A DNA stretch of 55,800 bases from Methanoregula sp. (GTDB lineage Archaea > Halobacteriota > Methanomicrobia > Methanomicrobiales > Methanospirillaceae): assembly GCA_022710385.1 (NCBI GenBank), contig JAKLGZ010000002.1, positions 1-55,800 on the forward strand, written 5' to 3'. Positions 16,782-23,604 of this stretch are shown in pieces. A model generated the notes under the pieces. That model did not search any database. It saw nothing but the letters and a program-made list of their open reading frames with translations, and was not told where the DNA came from. The number at the start of each line of letters is the position of its first letter. The stretch's first letter is position 1. Position numbers and translations under genes: made by a program.

Positions 16782-16910
16782 ATGGTAAATGTCTCCAAGG
16801 AAGGACAGGTTTTCGAGTGTGAAATCTGTGGAAATGTTGTTGTGGTCAAGGAAGTCGGCGGTGGCGAACTGGTCTGCTGCGGCCAGCCGATGAATCTCAT
16901 ACAGGGGTGA
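16782..16910 (+). CDS. Desulforedoxin-like protein
   Basis: The 42-residue protein is a complete desulforedoxin domain: CEICG at about residues 13-17 and VCCGQPM near residue 32, the four cysteines that bind one iron. It equals the N-terminal domain of desulfoferrodoxin without the superoxide reductase part. It is probably a small electron carrier, perhaps to a superoxide or peroxide reductase. GAGGTG eight bases upstream fixes ATG 16782; the frame is open to 16626 but the extension is not conserved-looking. It is the first gene of a set with the CMD protein and peroxiredoxin. Confidence 0.88.
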   Translation: MVNVSKEGQVFECEICGNVVVVKEVGGGELVCCGQPMNLIQG

Positions 16911-16915
16911 TCCCC

Positions 16916-17260
16916 ATGGCAGAGGATATCAAGGATCTGGAGAAGATGATCGGCAAGGTTCCGAAATTCTTCAAGGAACTGACGGTGAACGACCCGAAGA
17001 TGTTTGAGATGGTGATGAAGCTTGAGGGACATATATGGGATGACGGAGCCCTCTCCAGGAAGAGCAAGAAACTGATTGCCATCGCCATCGCTGCATCGCT
17101 CCGGGATCAACATGCGGTCCATGCCCAGCTGATCGGTGCTTCCAAGCTCGGGATCTCTAAAGAAGAGGTCGAGGAGGCACTCAGGGTGGCATTTCTCCTG
17201 GCAGGAATGCCTGCGTATGTCTACGGGAAGACACAGCTCGATGAAGTCATGAAGGAGTGA
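16916..17260 (+). CDS. Carboxymuconolactone decarboxylase (CMD) family protein without the CxxC pair
   Basis: The 114-residue helical protein has the CMD-family core LSRKSKKLIAIAIAAS and VEEALRVAFLLAGMPA. In AhpD-type members a CxxCxxxH motif follows; here the place reads LRDQHAVHAQ, with no cysteine but with two histidines. A thiol-disulfide role like AhpD is therefore unlikely despite the peroxiredoxin 6 bases downstream. ATG 16916 has GGGGTGATC just upstream and lies 5 bases after the desulforedoxin stop. Family membership is sure, activity unknown. Confidence 0.85.
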   Translation: MAEDIKDLEKMIGKVPKFFKELTVNDPKMFEMVMKLEGHIWDDGALSRKSKKLIAIAIAASLRDQHAVHAQLIGASKLGISKEEVEEALRVAFLLAGMPAYVYGKTQLDEVMKE

Positions 17261-17266
17261 GAAACG

Positions 17267-17908
17267 ATGTGTGGTGAATCCAACGCAATGCCAATTCTTG
17301 GTGAGCCAGCCCCCGACTTTGAGGCACTAACCACAAATGGCATGGTGAAGCTCTCTGATTTCAAGGGGAAGTGGCTGGTGCTGTTCTCTCATCCCGCGGA
17401 CTTTACCCCCGTATGCACAACAGAGTTCATAGCATTTTCAGCGATTGCGGATGAGTTGAAATCGCTTAATGTGCAATTGATGGGGCTCTCTATTGACTCT
17501 GTGCATTCACATCTTGCCTGGATAAGGAACGTGAAAGAGAAGATGGGAGTCGATATTCCGTTCCCCATCATCGCCGACCTTGACATGAATGTTGCCAAAA
17601 AGTATGGGATGATCCACCCGGGCCAGAGCAGCACGGCTGCAATCAGGGCAGTATTTTTCATCGATGACAAAGGTATCCTGCGGGCCATGATCTACTATCC
17701 GCTCACGGCAGGGCGGTACATGCCGGAGATAATTCGCCTCGTAAAATCCCTGCAAGCCACCGACAAATACGGCATAGCCACCCCTGCAAACTGGCAGCCT
17801 GGTGACAAGGTCGTTGTCCCTGCGCCAAAGAACAAGGCCGAGATGGACAAACGGCTTTCGGAAGGGTACGAGTGCAAAGATTGGTACCTCTGCTTCAAGA
17901 AACTGTAA
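17267..17908 (+). CDS. Peroxiredoxin (Prx6-type, archaeal)
   Basis: The 213-residue peroxiredoxin has the peroxidatic cysteine in HPADFTPVCTTEF near residue 49 and the archaeal C-terminal pair in ECKDWYLCFKK. The length and tail match the Prx6-like archaeal enzymes that form decamers and use a C-terminal resolving cysteine. It reduces H2O2 and organic peroxides; the reductant may be thioredoxin from this same window. Six bases separate it from the CMD gene and GAGAAACG precedes its ATG. A T-run at 17921-17926 ends the unit. Confidence 0.94.
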   Translation: MCGESNAMPILGEPAPDFEALTTNGMVKLSDFKGKWLVLFSHPADFTPVCTTEFIAFSAIADELKSLNVQLMGLSIDSVHSHLAWIRNVKEKMGVDIPFPIIADLDMNVAKKYGMIHPGQSSTAAIRAVFFIDDKGILRAMIYYPLTAGRYMPEIIRLVKSLQATDKYGIATPANWQPGDKVVVPAPKNKAEMDKRLSEGYECKDWYLCFKKL

Positions 17909-17920
17909 CTGCAATTTCTC

Positions 17921-17926
17921 TTTTTT
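17921..17926 (+). terminator. T-run terminator after the peroxiredoxin gene
   Basis: Six T residues, preceded by TTTCTC, begin 13 bases past the peroxiredoxin stop. Archaeal RNA polymerase commonly stops at such tracts without a hairpin. A separate promoter region for the next gene follows. Confidence 0.45.
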
Positions 17927-18029
17927 AGGGTAGTCTTCCAACCCACAAGACCGCAATTCCCCCAACGTTTTAAAAGATCCTCATGCTTCATCCAACCATT
18001 TAAGTCGGACGCCTCCCCACTTGAGACGT

Positions 18030-18644
18030 ATGCGGATCAAAGTCCTGGCCTTCGCAGGAAGTCCCCGGCGGCATGGCAACTCAGAGGCACTCCTTGATTG
18101 GGTCCTTGATGCAATGCAGAAGGAAGAAGATGCTGACATTGAGAAGGTGATCCTGGTCGATGCCGATGTCAATCCCTGCAGGGGTTGTAATGCCTGCGAG
18201 ACCCTGAACCGGTGTGTCCAGCGGGACGGCATGGATACCCTCCATGACAAGATTATCGATGCAGATCTGATCATTCTCTCAGCACCAATCTACTGCATGG
18301 GCATCTGTTCCCAGGCAAAAGCCTTGATCGATCGCTTCCAGGTCTTCCGATCACGAAAATATGTCCTGAAATTACCGATCGTCCCTCCCGAACGGAAAGG
18401 GAAGCGGATCGGGATATTCCTCTCCTCTGCCGGGCAGAACTGGGACCATGTATTCAATGGGGCACTTCCTACCGTCAAGTGCTTTTTTCATGTGATAGAC
18501 GTGAGGGATAAGGACATCCGTTACCTGATGGTGAACGGTGTTGATGAGAAAGGGGCTATCCTGAAACACCCCTCGGCACAGAGGGATGCCAGATTGCTTG
18601 CCCATGAGGTCATCACCGATATCAGGGCCAGGCTTGCAGGGTGA
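18030..18644 (+). CDS. Iron-sulfur flavoprotein (Isf family)
   Basis: The 204-residue protein has FAGSPRRHGNSE for FMN phosphate near residues 8-19 and a complete compact cluster motif CRGCNACETLNRC (Cx2Cx2Cx5C) near residue 50, the mark of Isf. SAPIYCMGICSQAKALIDR forms the flavin-side loop. Isf of Methanosarcina takes electrons from ferredoxin and can reduce O2 and H2O2. ATG 18030 is chosen over TTG 18021. A TATA-like CATTTAAG lies about 35 bases upstream. A paralogue follows after 8 bases, so the two form one operon. Confidence 0.9.
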   Translation: MRIKVLAFAGSPRRHGNSEALLDWVLDAMQKEEDADIEKVILVDADVNPCRGCNACETLNRCVQRDGMDTLHDKIIDADLIILSAPIYCMGICSQAKALIDRFQVFRSRKYVLKLPIVPPERKGKRIGIFLSSAGQNWDHVFNGALPTVKCFFHVIDVRDKDIRYLMVNGVDEKGAILKHPSAQRDARLLAHEVITDIRARLAG

Positions 18645-18652
18645 TCCTTCAC

Positions 18653-19258
18653 ATGCCTGTAAGAGTTCTGGGCATCTCGGGAAGTCCGCACCGGCACGGC
18701 AATACCGAGACCCTCCTTGATGCCTTTCTCGAGGGGGCTGCAAACGCCGGAGGTTCCGTAGAGAAGATCATTTTAAAGGATCTTGATTATACCCCCTGCC
18801 GCGGATGCAACGTCTGCCACAAGGAAGGGGAATGTATCGTGAGGGACGAGGCTGTCCCTCTCCTGGAACAGGTCCTTTCTGTCGATTGCCTCGCCGTTGC
18901 TTCCCCGATATACAGTATGGGGATCACGGCCGAGCTGAAGGGACTGATAGACCGTTCCCAATATATCTGGGCCCGGAAATTCATACTGAAGTCACTCTAC
19001 TTCACCGATAAAGAAATTCACAGGCGCAAGGGAATTTTCATATCAACGGCCGGGCTCTCATGGGATAATGTCTTTGATGCAGCATTCCCCGCAATAACCG
19101 CATTCTTCAACACGATGGGATTCGAGTATTATGACAATATCATCGCAAACGACATGGACCGTTACAGGGGAATACGGGGACACCCCACCGCGCTTACCCA
19201 TGCCCGTGCCAAAGGGGAAGAGGTTATCAGGGTTATTGAACGGATGAGCCGGGACTGA
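18653..19258 (+). CDS. Iron-sulfur flavoprotein (Isf family), second copy
   Basis: The 201-residue protein is a paralogue of the upstream gene: ISGSPHRHGNTE for FMN, complete cluster motif CRGCNVCHKEGEC near residue 47, and ASPIYSMGITAELKGLIDR. GGGTGATC upstream of ATG 18653 is the ribosome binding site and overlaps the stop of the first copy. The two differ enough to be old duplicates, and Isf is homodimeric in known cases, so they may serve different acceptors or form a mixed dimer. It is convergent with cbiO 6 bases away. Confidence 0.9.
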   Translation: MPVRVLGISGSPHRHGNTETLLDAFLEGAANAGGSVEKIILKDLDYTPCRGCNVCHKEGECIVRDEAVPLLEQVLSVDCLAVASPIYSMGITAELKGLIDRSQYIWARKFILKSLYFTDKEIHRRKGIFISTAGLSWDNVFDAAFPAITAFFNTMGFEYYDNIIANDMDRYRGIRGHPTALTHARAKGEEVIRVIERMSRD

Positions 19259-19264
19259 TCAATC

Positions 19265-20440
19265 CTATTCTCCCGTGCCGGCATCAAAAAACGAGACCCC
19301 TATGAAGAGGCCATTCTCTTTTCCGAAGGCTGCCACACGCTCAGAAACCCGCATGACCATGCTCCCGGTGGTAACAATTGCGGAGTTCTCGCCGAGGAGC
19401 GCTTTCAGGATACATTTGTCGATGACCCCATAGGTAAAATCCATGTGGATCTGATGATCCCGTGCCAGCTGTTTTGCACGGGTCCCCATAGCACCGACCG
19501 GCAGATCAGGATGTTCCTTGAGCCAGCACCCAAACGAGTCAAATCCTTCTGAATCGACATTGAAGACCGTAATGGATCCCGGTTCGGTATAACAGAGGCG
19601 GTTCTGGAAAGCCCGGTCGATCACGTTCAGCATATCAAGCACGGTTCTCGGCTTCCGCTCCGGCATGGAAAATCCTCGTTTCTGGAGCTCAAAGTAGAGC
19701 TCAAGGAGAGTGGGCATCGAGAGGTGGGCTTTCCTGACGCATTCCGGTCTCCCGAATGCCACATCTGGGACATCCTCCTGGAGTATCTTCCCCTCAAGGA
19801 GCAGTATCGCCCGGTCGGCCCAGGGATAGGCAAGTTCAATGTCATGGGTGGAGATGATGATGGTCTTTCCCTGGGTGTTGAGTTCATCCAGGAGTTCCAT
19901 GATATCCTCAGATCCCGAGGGATCAAGGCCGCTTGTCGGTTCATCGATGATGAGGACATCAGGGTCCATCGCGAGGACTCCTGCGATCGCCACCCGTTTC
20001 TTTTCGCCTCCGGAGAGCTGGTGGGGCGGGCGCCGTTCGAATCCTTCGAGACCGACATACCTGAGTGCTCCCTCCACCGCATGCTTCACATCTCTCTCGC
20101 TGTAGCCGAGGTTTACCGGGCCGAATGCGACATCCTGGAACACGGTCGGGGCGATGATCTGGCGGTCCGGGTTCTGGAGGACAAAACCCACCCGCTTCCG
20201 CAAGGTGCGCAACGAGGCCTTGTCATACCCGAACGGCTCATTGTCAAAGAGCATCATCCCTGCATCGGGGCGGATCATGCCATTGAACAGCAGCAGAAGG
20301 GTTGATTTCCCTGCTCCGTTTGGTCCTACGACGGCGATCTTCTCTCCCCTCCTGATATGGAAACTGATCCCCCTGATCGCTTCCATGCCCCGGGGATACC
20401 GGTACCGGATATCCCGTGCCTCGAGGATGATTCGGCTCAA
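19265..20440 (-). CDS. cbiO: Cobalt/nickel ECF transporter ATPase with a C-terminal extension
   Basis: The first 270 or so residues are a standard CbiO/NikO ATPase: GPNGAGKST (Walker A), LQNPDRQ (Q-loop), LSGGEKKRVAIAG (signature), VLIIDEPTSG (Walker B) and STHD. The protein is 391 residues, so about 115 extra residues follow, with GAMGTRAKQLARDHQIHMDF and TGSMVMRVSERVAAF. I do not recognise this tail; it may be a regulatory domain. It is last in the operon and overlaps cbiQ by 4 bases. Confidence 0.93.
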   Translation of the reverse strand: MSRIILEARDIRYRYPRGMEAIRGISFHIRRGEKIAVVGPNGAGKSTLLLLFNGMIRPDAGMMLFDNEPFGYDKASLRTLRKRVGFVLQNPDRQIIAPTVFQDVAFGPVNLGYSERDVKHAVEGALRYVGLEGFERRPPHQLSGGEKKRVAIAGVLAMDPDVLIIDEPTSGLDPSGSEDIMELLDELNTQGKTIIISTHDIELAYPWADRAILLLEGKILQEDVPDVAFGRPECVRKAHLSMPTLLELYFELQKRGFSMPERKPRTVLDMLNVIDRAFQNRLCYTEPGSITVFNVDSEGFDSFGCWLKEHPDLPVGAMGTRAKQLARDHQIHMDFTYGVIDKCILKALLGENSAIVTTGSMVMRVSERVAAFGKENGLFIGVSFFDAGTGE

Positions 20441-21237
20441 GATCCCGCCCCCAGGAGGGGGAGATCCCTTGCAAGGAAGACCACGACAGAAGAGACTCCA
20501 AGGAAAAGTGCCACCGTGATGAAGGGGAGCACCTCAATCGGGCGTGTCTCCCCCAGAACTGCAAACTTCCCATCATAACAGCGTGCATCCATGGCACGGA
20601 TAAGATCTTCACCGGCACTCCAGCTTCCGATGAATACTGATCCGCACAGAGTAGAGAAGGATTGGATCGATTCACGGAATGATCCATACCCCAGGCGCAT
20701 CACCTGGGCATGATATGTCTGGACTAGCTGGTCCATTATCATGAAGATACTGCGGTATATCATCATGGCGAGATCCAGGACCACTTCAGGAACTCGGCAT
20801 TGCCTCATTACAACAAAAAGATCGGTCATTGGAGTAGTGAGAGCGATGAAGATGAGGGCTGACATCCCCCCAATTACTCGGCAGAATACAAAGAATCCTT
20901 CATTGATGCTTTCACTCGTGAGTGAGAGCGAGAGCCAGGGGAACGGACTCCAGCTCCAGAATGTTTCTTCCCCTCCGGAGATCAGGATGATCACTGCGAC
21001 GCTCATGATCGCAAATGTGAAAGGTAATATAAAGAGTCCGCCGTATGTCCTTGCATCAATTTTTGCTAGTGAGAGAATTGTAACGGAAAGGACGATTGCG
21101 ATGAAAAGGGGCCCTATATAGCTCTGGGAGAGAAGACAAAGAAAGATAGCCCCAAGTCCGGCTAAAAGTTTGAGATAGGTATTCACTTCCCTGAGACCGT
21201 TGGTCTGGGCAATATCTTCCAGGAATTCTTCGTACAT
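20437..21237 (-). CDS. cbiQ: Cobalt/nickel ECF transporter transmembrane protein CbiQ
   Basis: The 266-residue membrane protein has about five or six hydrophobic segments and two Ala-Arg-Gly-like coupling helices, seen as QVMRLGYGSFRES and RAMDARCYDG, that contact the ATPase. It links the substrate-binding CbiM/CbiN unit to CbiO. Its end overlaps cbiO by 4 bases (ATGA type), and cbiN ends 21 bases upstream. Length and motifs agree with the CbiQ family. Confidence 0.92.
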   Translation of the reverse strand: MYEEFLEDIAQTNGLREVNTYLKLLAGLGAIFLCLLSQSYIGPLFIAIVLSVTILSLAKIDARTYGGLFILPFTFAIMSVAVIILISGGEETFWSWSPFPWLSLSLTSESINEGFFVFCRVIGGMSALIFIALTTPMTDLFVVMRQCRVPEVVLDLAMMIYRSIFMIMDQLVQTYHAQVMRLGYGSFRESIQSFSTLCGSVFIGSWSAGEDLIRAMDARCYDGKFAVLGETRPIEVLPFITVALFLGVSSVVVFLARDLPLLGAGS

Positions 21238-21258
21238 GCAGGAAACACTCCTGTAGAT

Positions 21259-21561
21259 TCATGCAGTCTTCTTCTGACCCTTCCAGTAGCCAAAAACCCA
21301 GCCGACAAATATCCCCCCGATCGCCGCTTGTAAGGCAAACAGGGCGGACTCTATCTCGCCACTGGGGGGAACCCATTGTCCGATTAAAGGTTGGTAATCC
21401 TCTTCCGCTTTCCCTGTCAGTTCTGCGATTTGAGAGGACCCCACAGTATCAGAACCGGCAAATTCTGCATCGGACATAATCGAACTCGTATAGAGGAACA
21501 GGCTACAGAATCCAATGATGGCGAGGAGGGCGATGATCTCCAGCCCGTATTTGAAGGACAT
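21259..21561 (-). CDS. cbiN: Cobalt transport protein CbiN
   Basis: The 100-residue protein has two membrane helices (about residues 7-27 and 75-93) with an extracytoplasmic loop between, the CbiN topology. The loop has DAEFAGSDTVGSSQI and the later IGQWVPPSGEIESALFALQA, as expected for the family. CbiN helps load Co2+ or Ni2+ into CbiM. It shares one base with the cbiM stop, so translation is coupled. Confidence 0.9.
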   Translation of the reverse strand: MSFKYGLEIIALLAIIGFCSLFLYTSSIMSDAEFAGSDTVGSSQIAELTGKAEEDYQPLIGQWVPPSGEIESALFALQAAIGGIFVGWVFGYWKGQKKTA

Positions 21562-22259
21562 CAGGCCTCACCCCGGGCTGCTCTGATTTTCTCTTCTGGA
21601 AATATTTTCAACCGAAGAAGAATGTCGGGTTTGAGCTGGACGATGTACTTGAACACCAGCGCGAGAACTATTCCCTCCACGATGGCGAGAGGAACCTGCG
21701 TGATTGCAAAGATCCCCATGAAGAGGACGAAGGAACTCATCACACCACCAACCTCTGCAGGAGCAGGGTAAGCCAGTGCGAGTTCGAGGGAAGTGGTAAA
21801 GTAGGTGAACAGGTCTGCCAGGGCACAGACGATGAAAACCGTCAGATACATATTAATCTGGGTATTACGGAGTGCCCGATATACCGCGTAACCTGCAAGA
21901 GGACCGACAACCCCCATAGAGACGATATTCGCTCCCAGTACCGAGAGGCCACCATGAGCAAGAAAGAAGCTCTGGAACAGGAGCACAATAGCGCAGATAA
22001 CCGAAGTTATCCACGGTCCGAAACATATCACTGAAAGACCGGTCCCTGTCGGATGCGAGCAGCTGCCGGTGACCGAAGGAAGTTTCAGGGATGAGAGGAT
22101 GAAGATGAATCCGCCCGTCACCCCAAGGAGCGGGAGGGCATCGCGATCCGTTTCCAGGATTTTTTTTAGCTGGTAAATGCCAAATACCAGGCAGGGCAAT
22201 GCGATAATCCACCACACTACGCACCACTGCCATGGTAAGAATCCTTCCATAATATGCAC
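21561..22259 (-). CDS. cbiM: Cobalt/nickel ECF transporter substrate-binding protein CbiM
   Basis: The 232-residue membrane protein starts MHIMEGFLP; the N-terminal Met-His pair coordinates the metal in CbiM/NikM. SCSHPTGTGLS carries the second conserved metal-region motif. The GTG at 22259 is the start because it gives exactly this N-terminus and GAGGTGA lies 5 bases upstream. CbiMNQO imports Co2+ for cobamide synthesis, essential for methyl transfer in methanogens; Ni2+ for F430 and hydrogenases is the alternative, and sequence alone does not settle it. Confidence 0.95.
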   Translation of the reverse strand: MHIMEGFLPWQWCVVWWIIALPCLVFGIYQLKKILETDRDALPLLGVTGGFIFILSSLKLPSVTGSCSHPTGTGLSVICFGPWITSVICAIVLLFQSFFLAHGGLSVLGANIVSMGVVGPLAGYAVYRALRNTQINMYLTVFIVCALADLFTYFTTSLELALAYPAPAEVGGVMSSFVLFMGIFAITQVPLAIVEGIVLALVFKYIVQLKPDILLRLKIFPEEKIRAARGEA

Positions 22260-22278
22260 TGTATCACCTCAATATTTT

Positions 22279-22292
22279 TTGTTTTAAAACAA
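22279..22292 (-). promoter_or_regulatory. 14-bp perfect palindrome in the cbiM promoter region
   Basis: TTGTTTTAAAACAA is self-complementary and lies 20 bases before the cbiM GTG. A TATA-like AATAAATAG is at about 22315-22323, which would put the palindrome at or just past the transcription start. It may be a metal-regulator operator, but it does not look like a known NikR site. It is A/T-rich, so chance is possible. Confidence 0.35.
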
Positions 22293-22361
22293 TTTTATTT
22301 GTATTATTGTTGAGCTATTTATTCCTTGCTTACCGGTCCTGGCGGGAACAATACGGTCAAA

Positions 22362-23009
22362 TCAGAGGTAGAATGTCCCGATCAGTATCCCGAATGCCGC
22401 CAGAATGAGGATTGCAAAGAGTGCCGGGTTCCATGCGAGCACCTTCTTCCCGTCAAGCACACTGACCGGGAGCATGTTGAAGGCTGCAATCATTGCGTTC
22501 ACCTGCAGACCCACAACCCCGACCATGGTCAACAGGCCTCCAGAAGAGGCTGCAGGACCCAGGACGGTGCTGGCAAAGAGCAGCACGGCAAAAGGGATGC
22601 AGAGGACGAGGTTGGTCAACGGGCCTGCGGCAGAGATCTTCCCATTCTGCTCCCTGGTGACACCCGAACCATAGATCATAGTTGCACCTGGTGCGGCAAA
22701 GACGAGTCCCACGAGGGCTGCGAGCACTACTGCAACGAGGAGCATGAGGTTGTCTTTCCGAAACTCTGCCCAGAATCCGAAATGCATCGCAGTGAACTTG
22801 TGCGCCAGTTCATGGAGGACAAACCCGATCCCGACGGTAACCATCGAGAGGACGAGGAAGACCAGGTAGGTTTGCAGTGTCGTCTCCTGTAGGGGATTTC
22901 CCATCCATGTCCCTACCCCGCCGGTAAAAGCGAGCGAGAATGCGATGGAGATGGCAAACCAGGCGATGAGGAGATCGTACCGCTCCCTTCGTGAAATCCG
23001 TTCGAGCAT
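22362..23009 (-). CDS. Site-2-protease family membrane metalloprotease (M50)
   Basis: The 215-residue membrane protein has the zinc motif HELAH near residue 72 and the second-site motif NMLPVSVLDGKK near residue 180, both typical of S2P/M50 proteases. About six hydrophobic segments surround them. It lacks a PDZ or CBS domain, so it is a minimal form. S2P enzymes cut membrane-bound regulators; the substrate is unknown. ATG 23009 is preceded by AAGGGAAGGA; the frame is open to 23057 without family resemblance. It lies 100 bases upstream of cbiM on the same strand. Confidence 0.88.
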   Translation of the reverse strand: MLERISRRERYDLLIAWFAISIAFSLAFTGGVGTWMGNPLQETTLQTYLVFLVLSMVTVGIGFVLHELAHKFTAMHFGFWAEFRKDNLMLLVAVVLAALVGLVFAAPGATMIYGSGVTREQNGKISAAGPLTNLVLCIPFAVLLFASTVLGPAASSGGLLTMVGVVGLQVNAMIAAFNMLPVSVLDGKKVLAWNPALFAILILAAFGILIGTFYL

Positions 23010-23070
23010 GGGTCCTTCCCTTATCTGTTGGCATTCATAAGGGATATCTGTTATCACAGAAGAGCACCAG

Positions 23071-23080
23071 ATTTAAATTC
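23071..23080 (+). promoter_or_regulatory. TATA box of the chorismate mutase gene
   Basis: ATTTAAATTC is centred about 30 bases before ATG 23105. No ribosome binding site is visible before that ATG, so the transcript is probably leaderless. The element sits in the divergent gap shared with the S2P gene. Confidence 0.5.
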
Positions 23081-23104
23081 CCTACCGTGCCGTTACTATA
23101 TGCT

Positions 23105-23389
23105 ATGCCGATAGATGCTTTGAGAGCGGAGATCAACAGGATCGACCTGCAGTTGATCGATCTCATCGCCGAGCGACAGAAGATTGCAGGAAAGATCGCC
23201 CAGATCAAGACCAATGAAGGACTGCCCATCCATGATCGGAAGAGAACCCATGAGGTATTGGAAGGGGCATTTAATGCAGCAGTGGAGAAGAATATCAATC
23301 CCGTCTTTGTGCAGAAGATCTTTGAACTTCTGATCGAGATGAGCGAAGAGCGACAGCGCGAGTGCTCGGGCGAGGGAAATCTCCCCTGA
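23105..23389 (+). CDS. Chorismate mutase (AroQ type)
   Basis: The 94-residue all-helical domain matches AroQ chorismate mutases: LRAEINRIDLQLIDLIAERQ, then AGKIAQIK and IHDRKRTHEVL, with the conserved Arg, Lys and Asp residues of the active site. It converts chorismate to prephenate on the way to phenylalanine and tyrosine. Here it is a stand-alone domain rather than a fusion. It overlaps no neighbour and is convergent with the CcdA-like gene about 215 bases away. Confidence 0.92.
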   Translation: MPIDALRAEINRIDLQLIDLIAERQKIAGKIAQIKTNEGLPIHDRKRTHEVLEGAFNAAVEKNINPVFVQKIFELLIEMSEERQRECSGEGNLP

Positions 23390-23549
23390 AAAACGAAACG
23401 GTTTTCTCCTCCGCCCCATCCCGTTTCTGTTTTCCTGCTCCCGCCTGCAACAGAACTGTCCCGGTGAATATCCGGCAGTATTCAGGGGATTATCAGGAAT
23501 TCGGGCCGTTCTTCTTTTATTCCGTGTGTCTTCTATTGTTTCCTGGTAG

Positions 23550-23577
23550 AAGGACTGGTTTTTAAAAAAATGCCAGT
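23550..23577. terminator. T- and A-rich hairpin between convergent genes
   Basis: The arms ACTGG and CCAGT enclose a TTTTT/AAAAA inner pairing. The site lies 28 bases beyond the CcdA-like gene's stop and about 160 beyond chorismate mutase. Both strands carry a T-rich tract here, so it could serve both genes. Inferred from sequence only. Confidence 0.35.
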
Positions 23578-23604
23578 GAGGGGTGTGTGTTTGTTACCCC
23601 ACCA

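Noticed and set aside
17968-17982. The 15-mer TTTTAAAAGATCCTC occurs here and at 50675-50689
   Set aside because: Half of it is a TATA-like core and both sites are in promoter regions; the flanks differ, so shared promoter composition and chance explain it better than a repeat family.
22260-22361. Cobalamin riboswitch upstream of cbiM
   Set aside because: The 100-base A/T-rich gap is too short and lacks the B12-box and the conserved core; the element is mainly bacterial.
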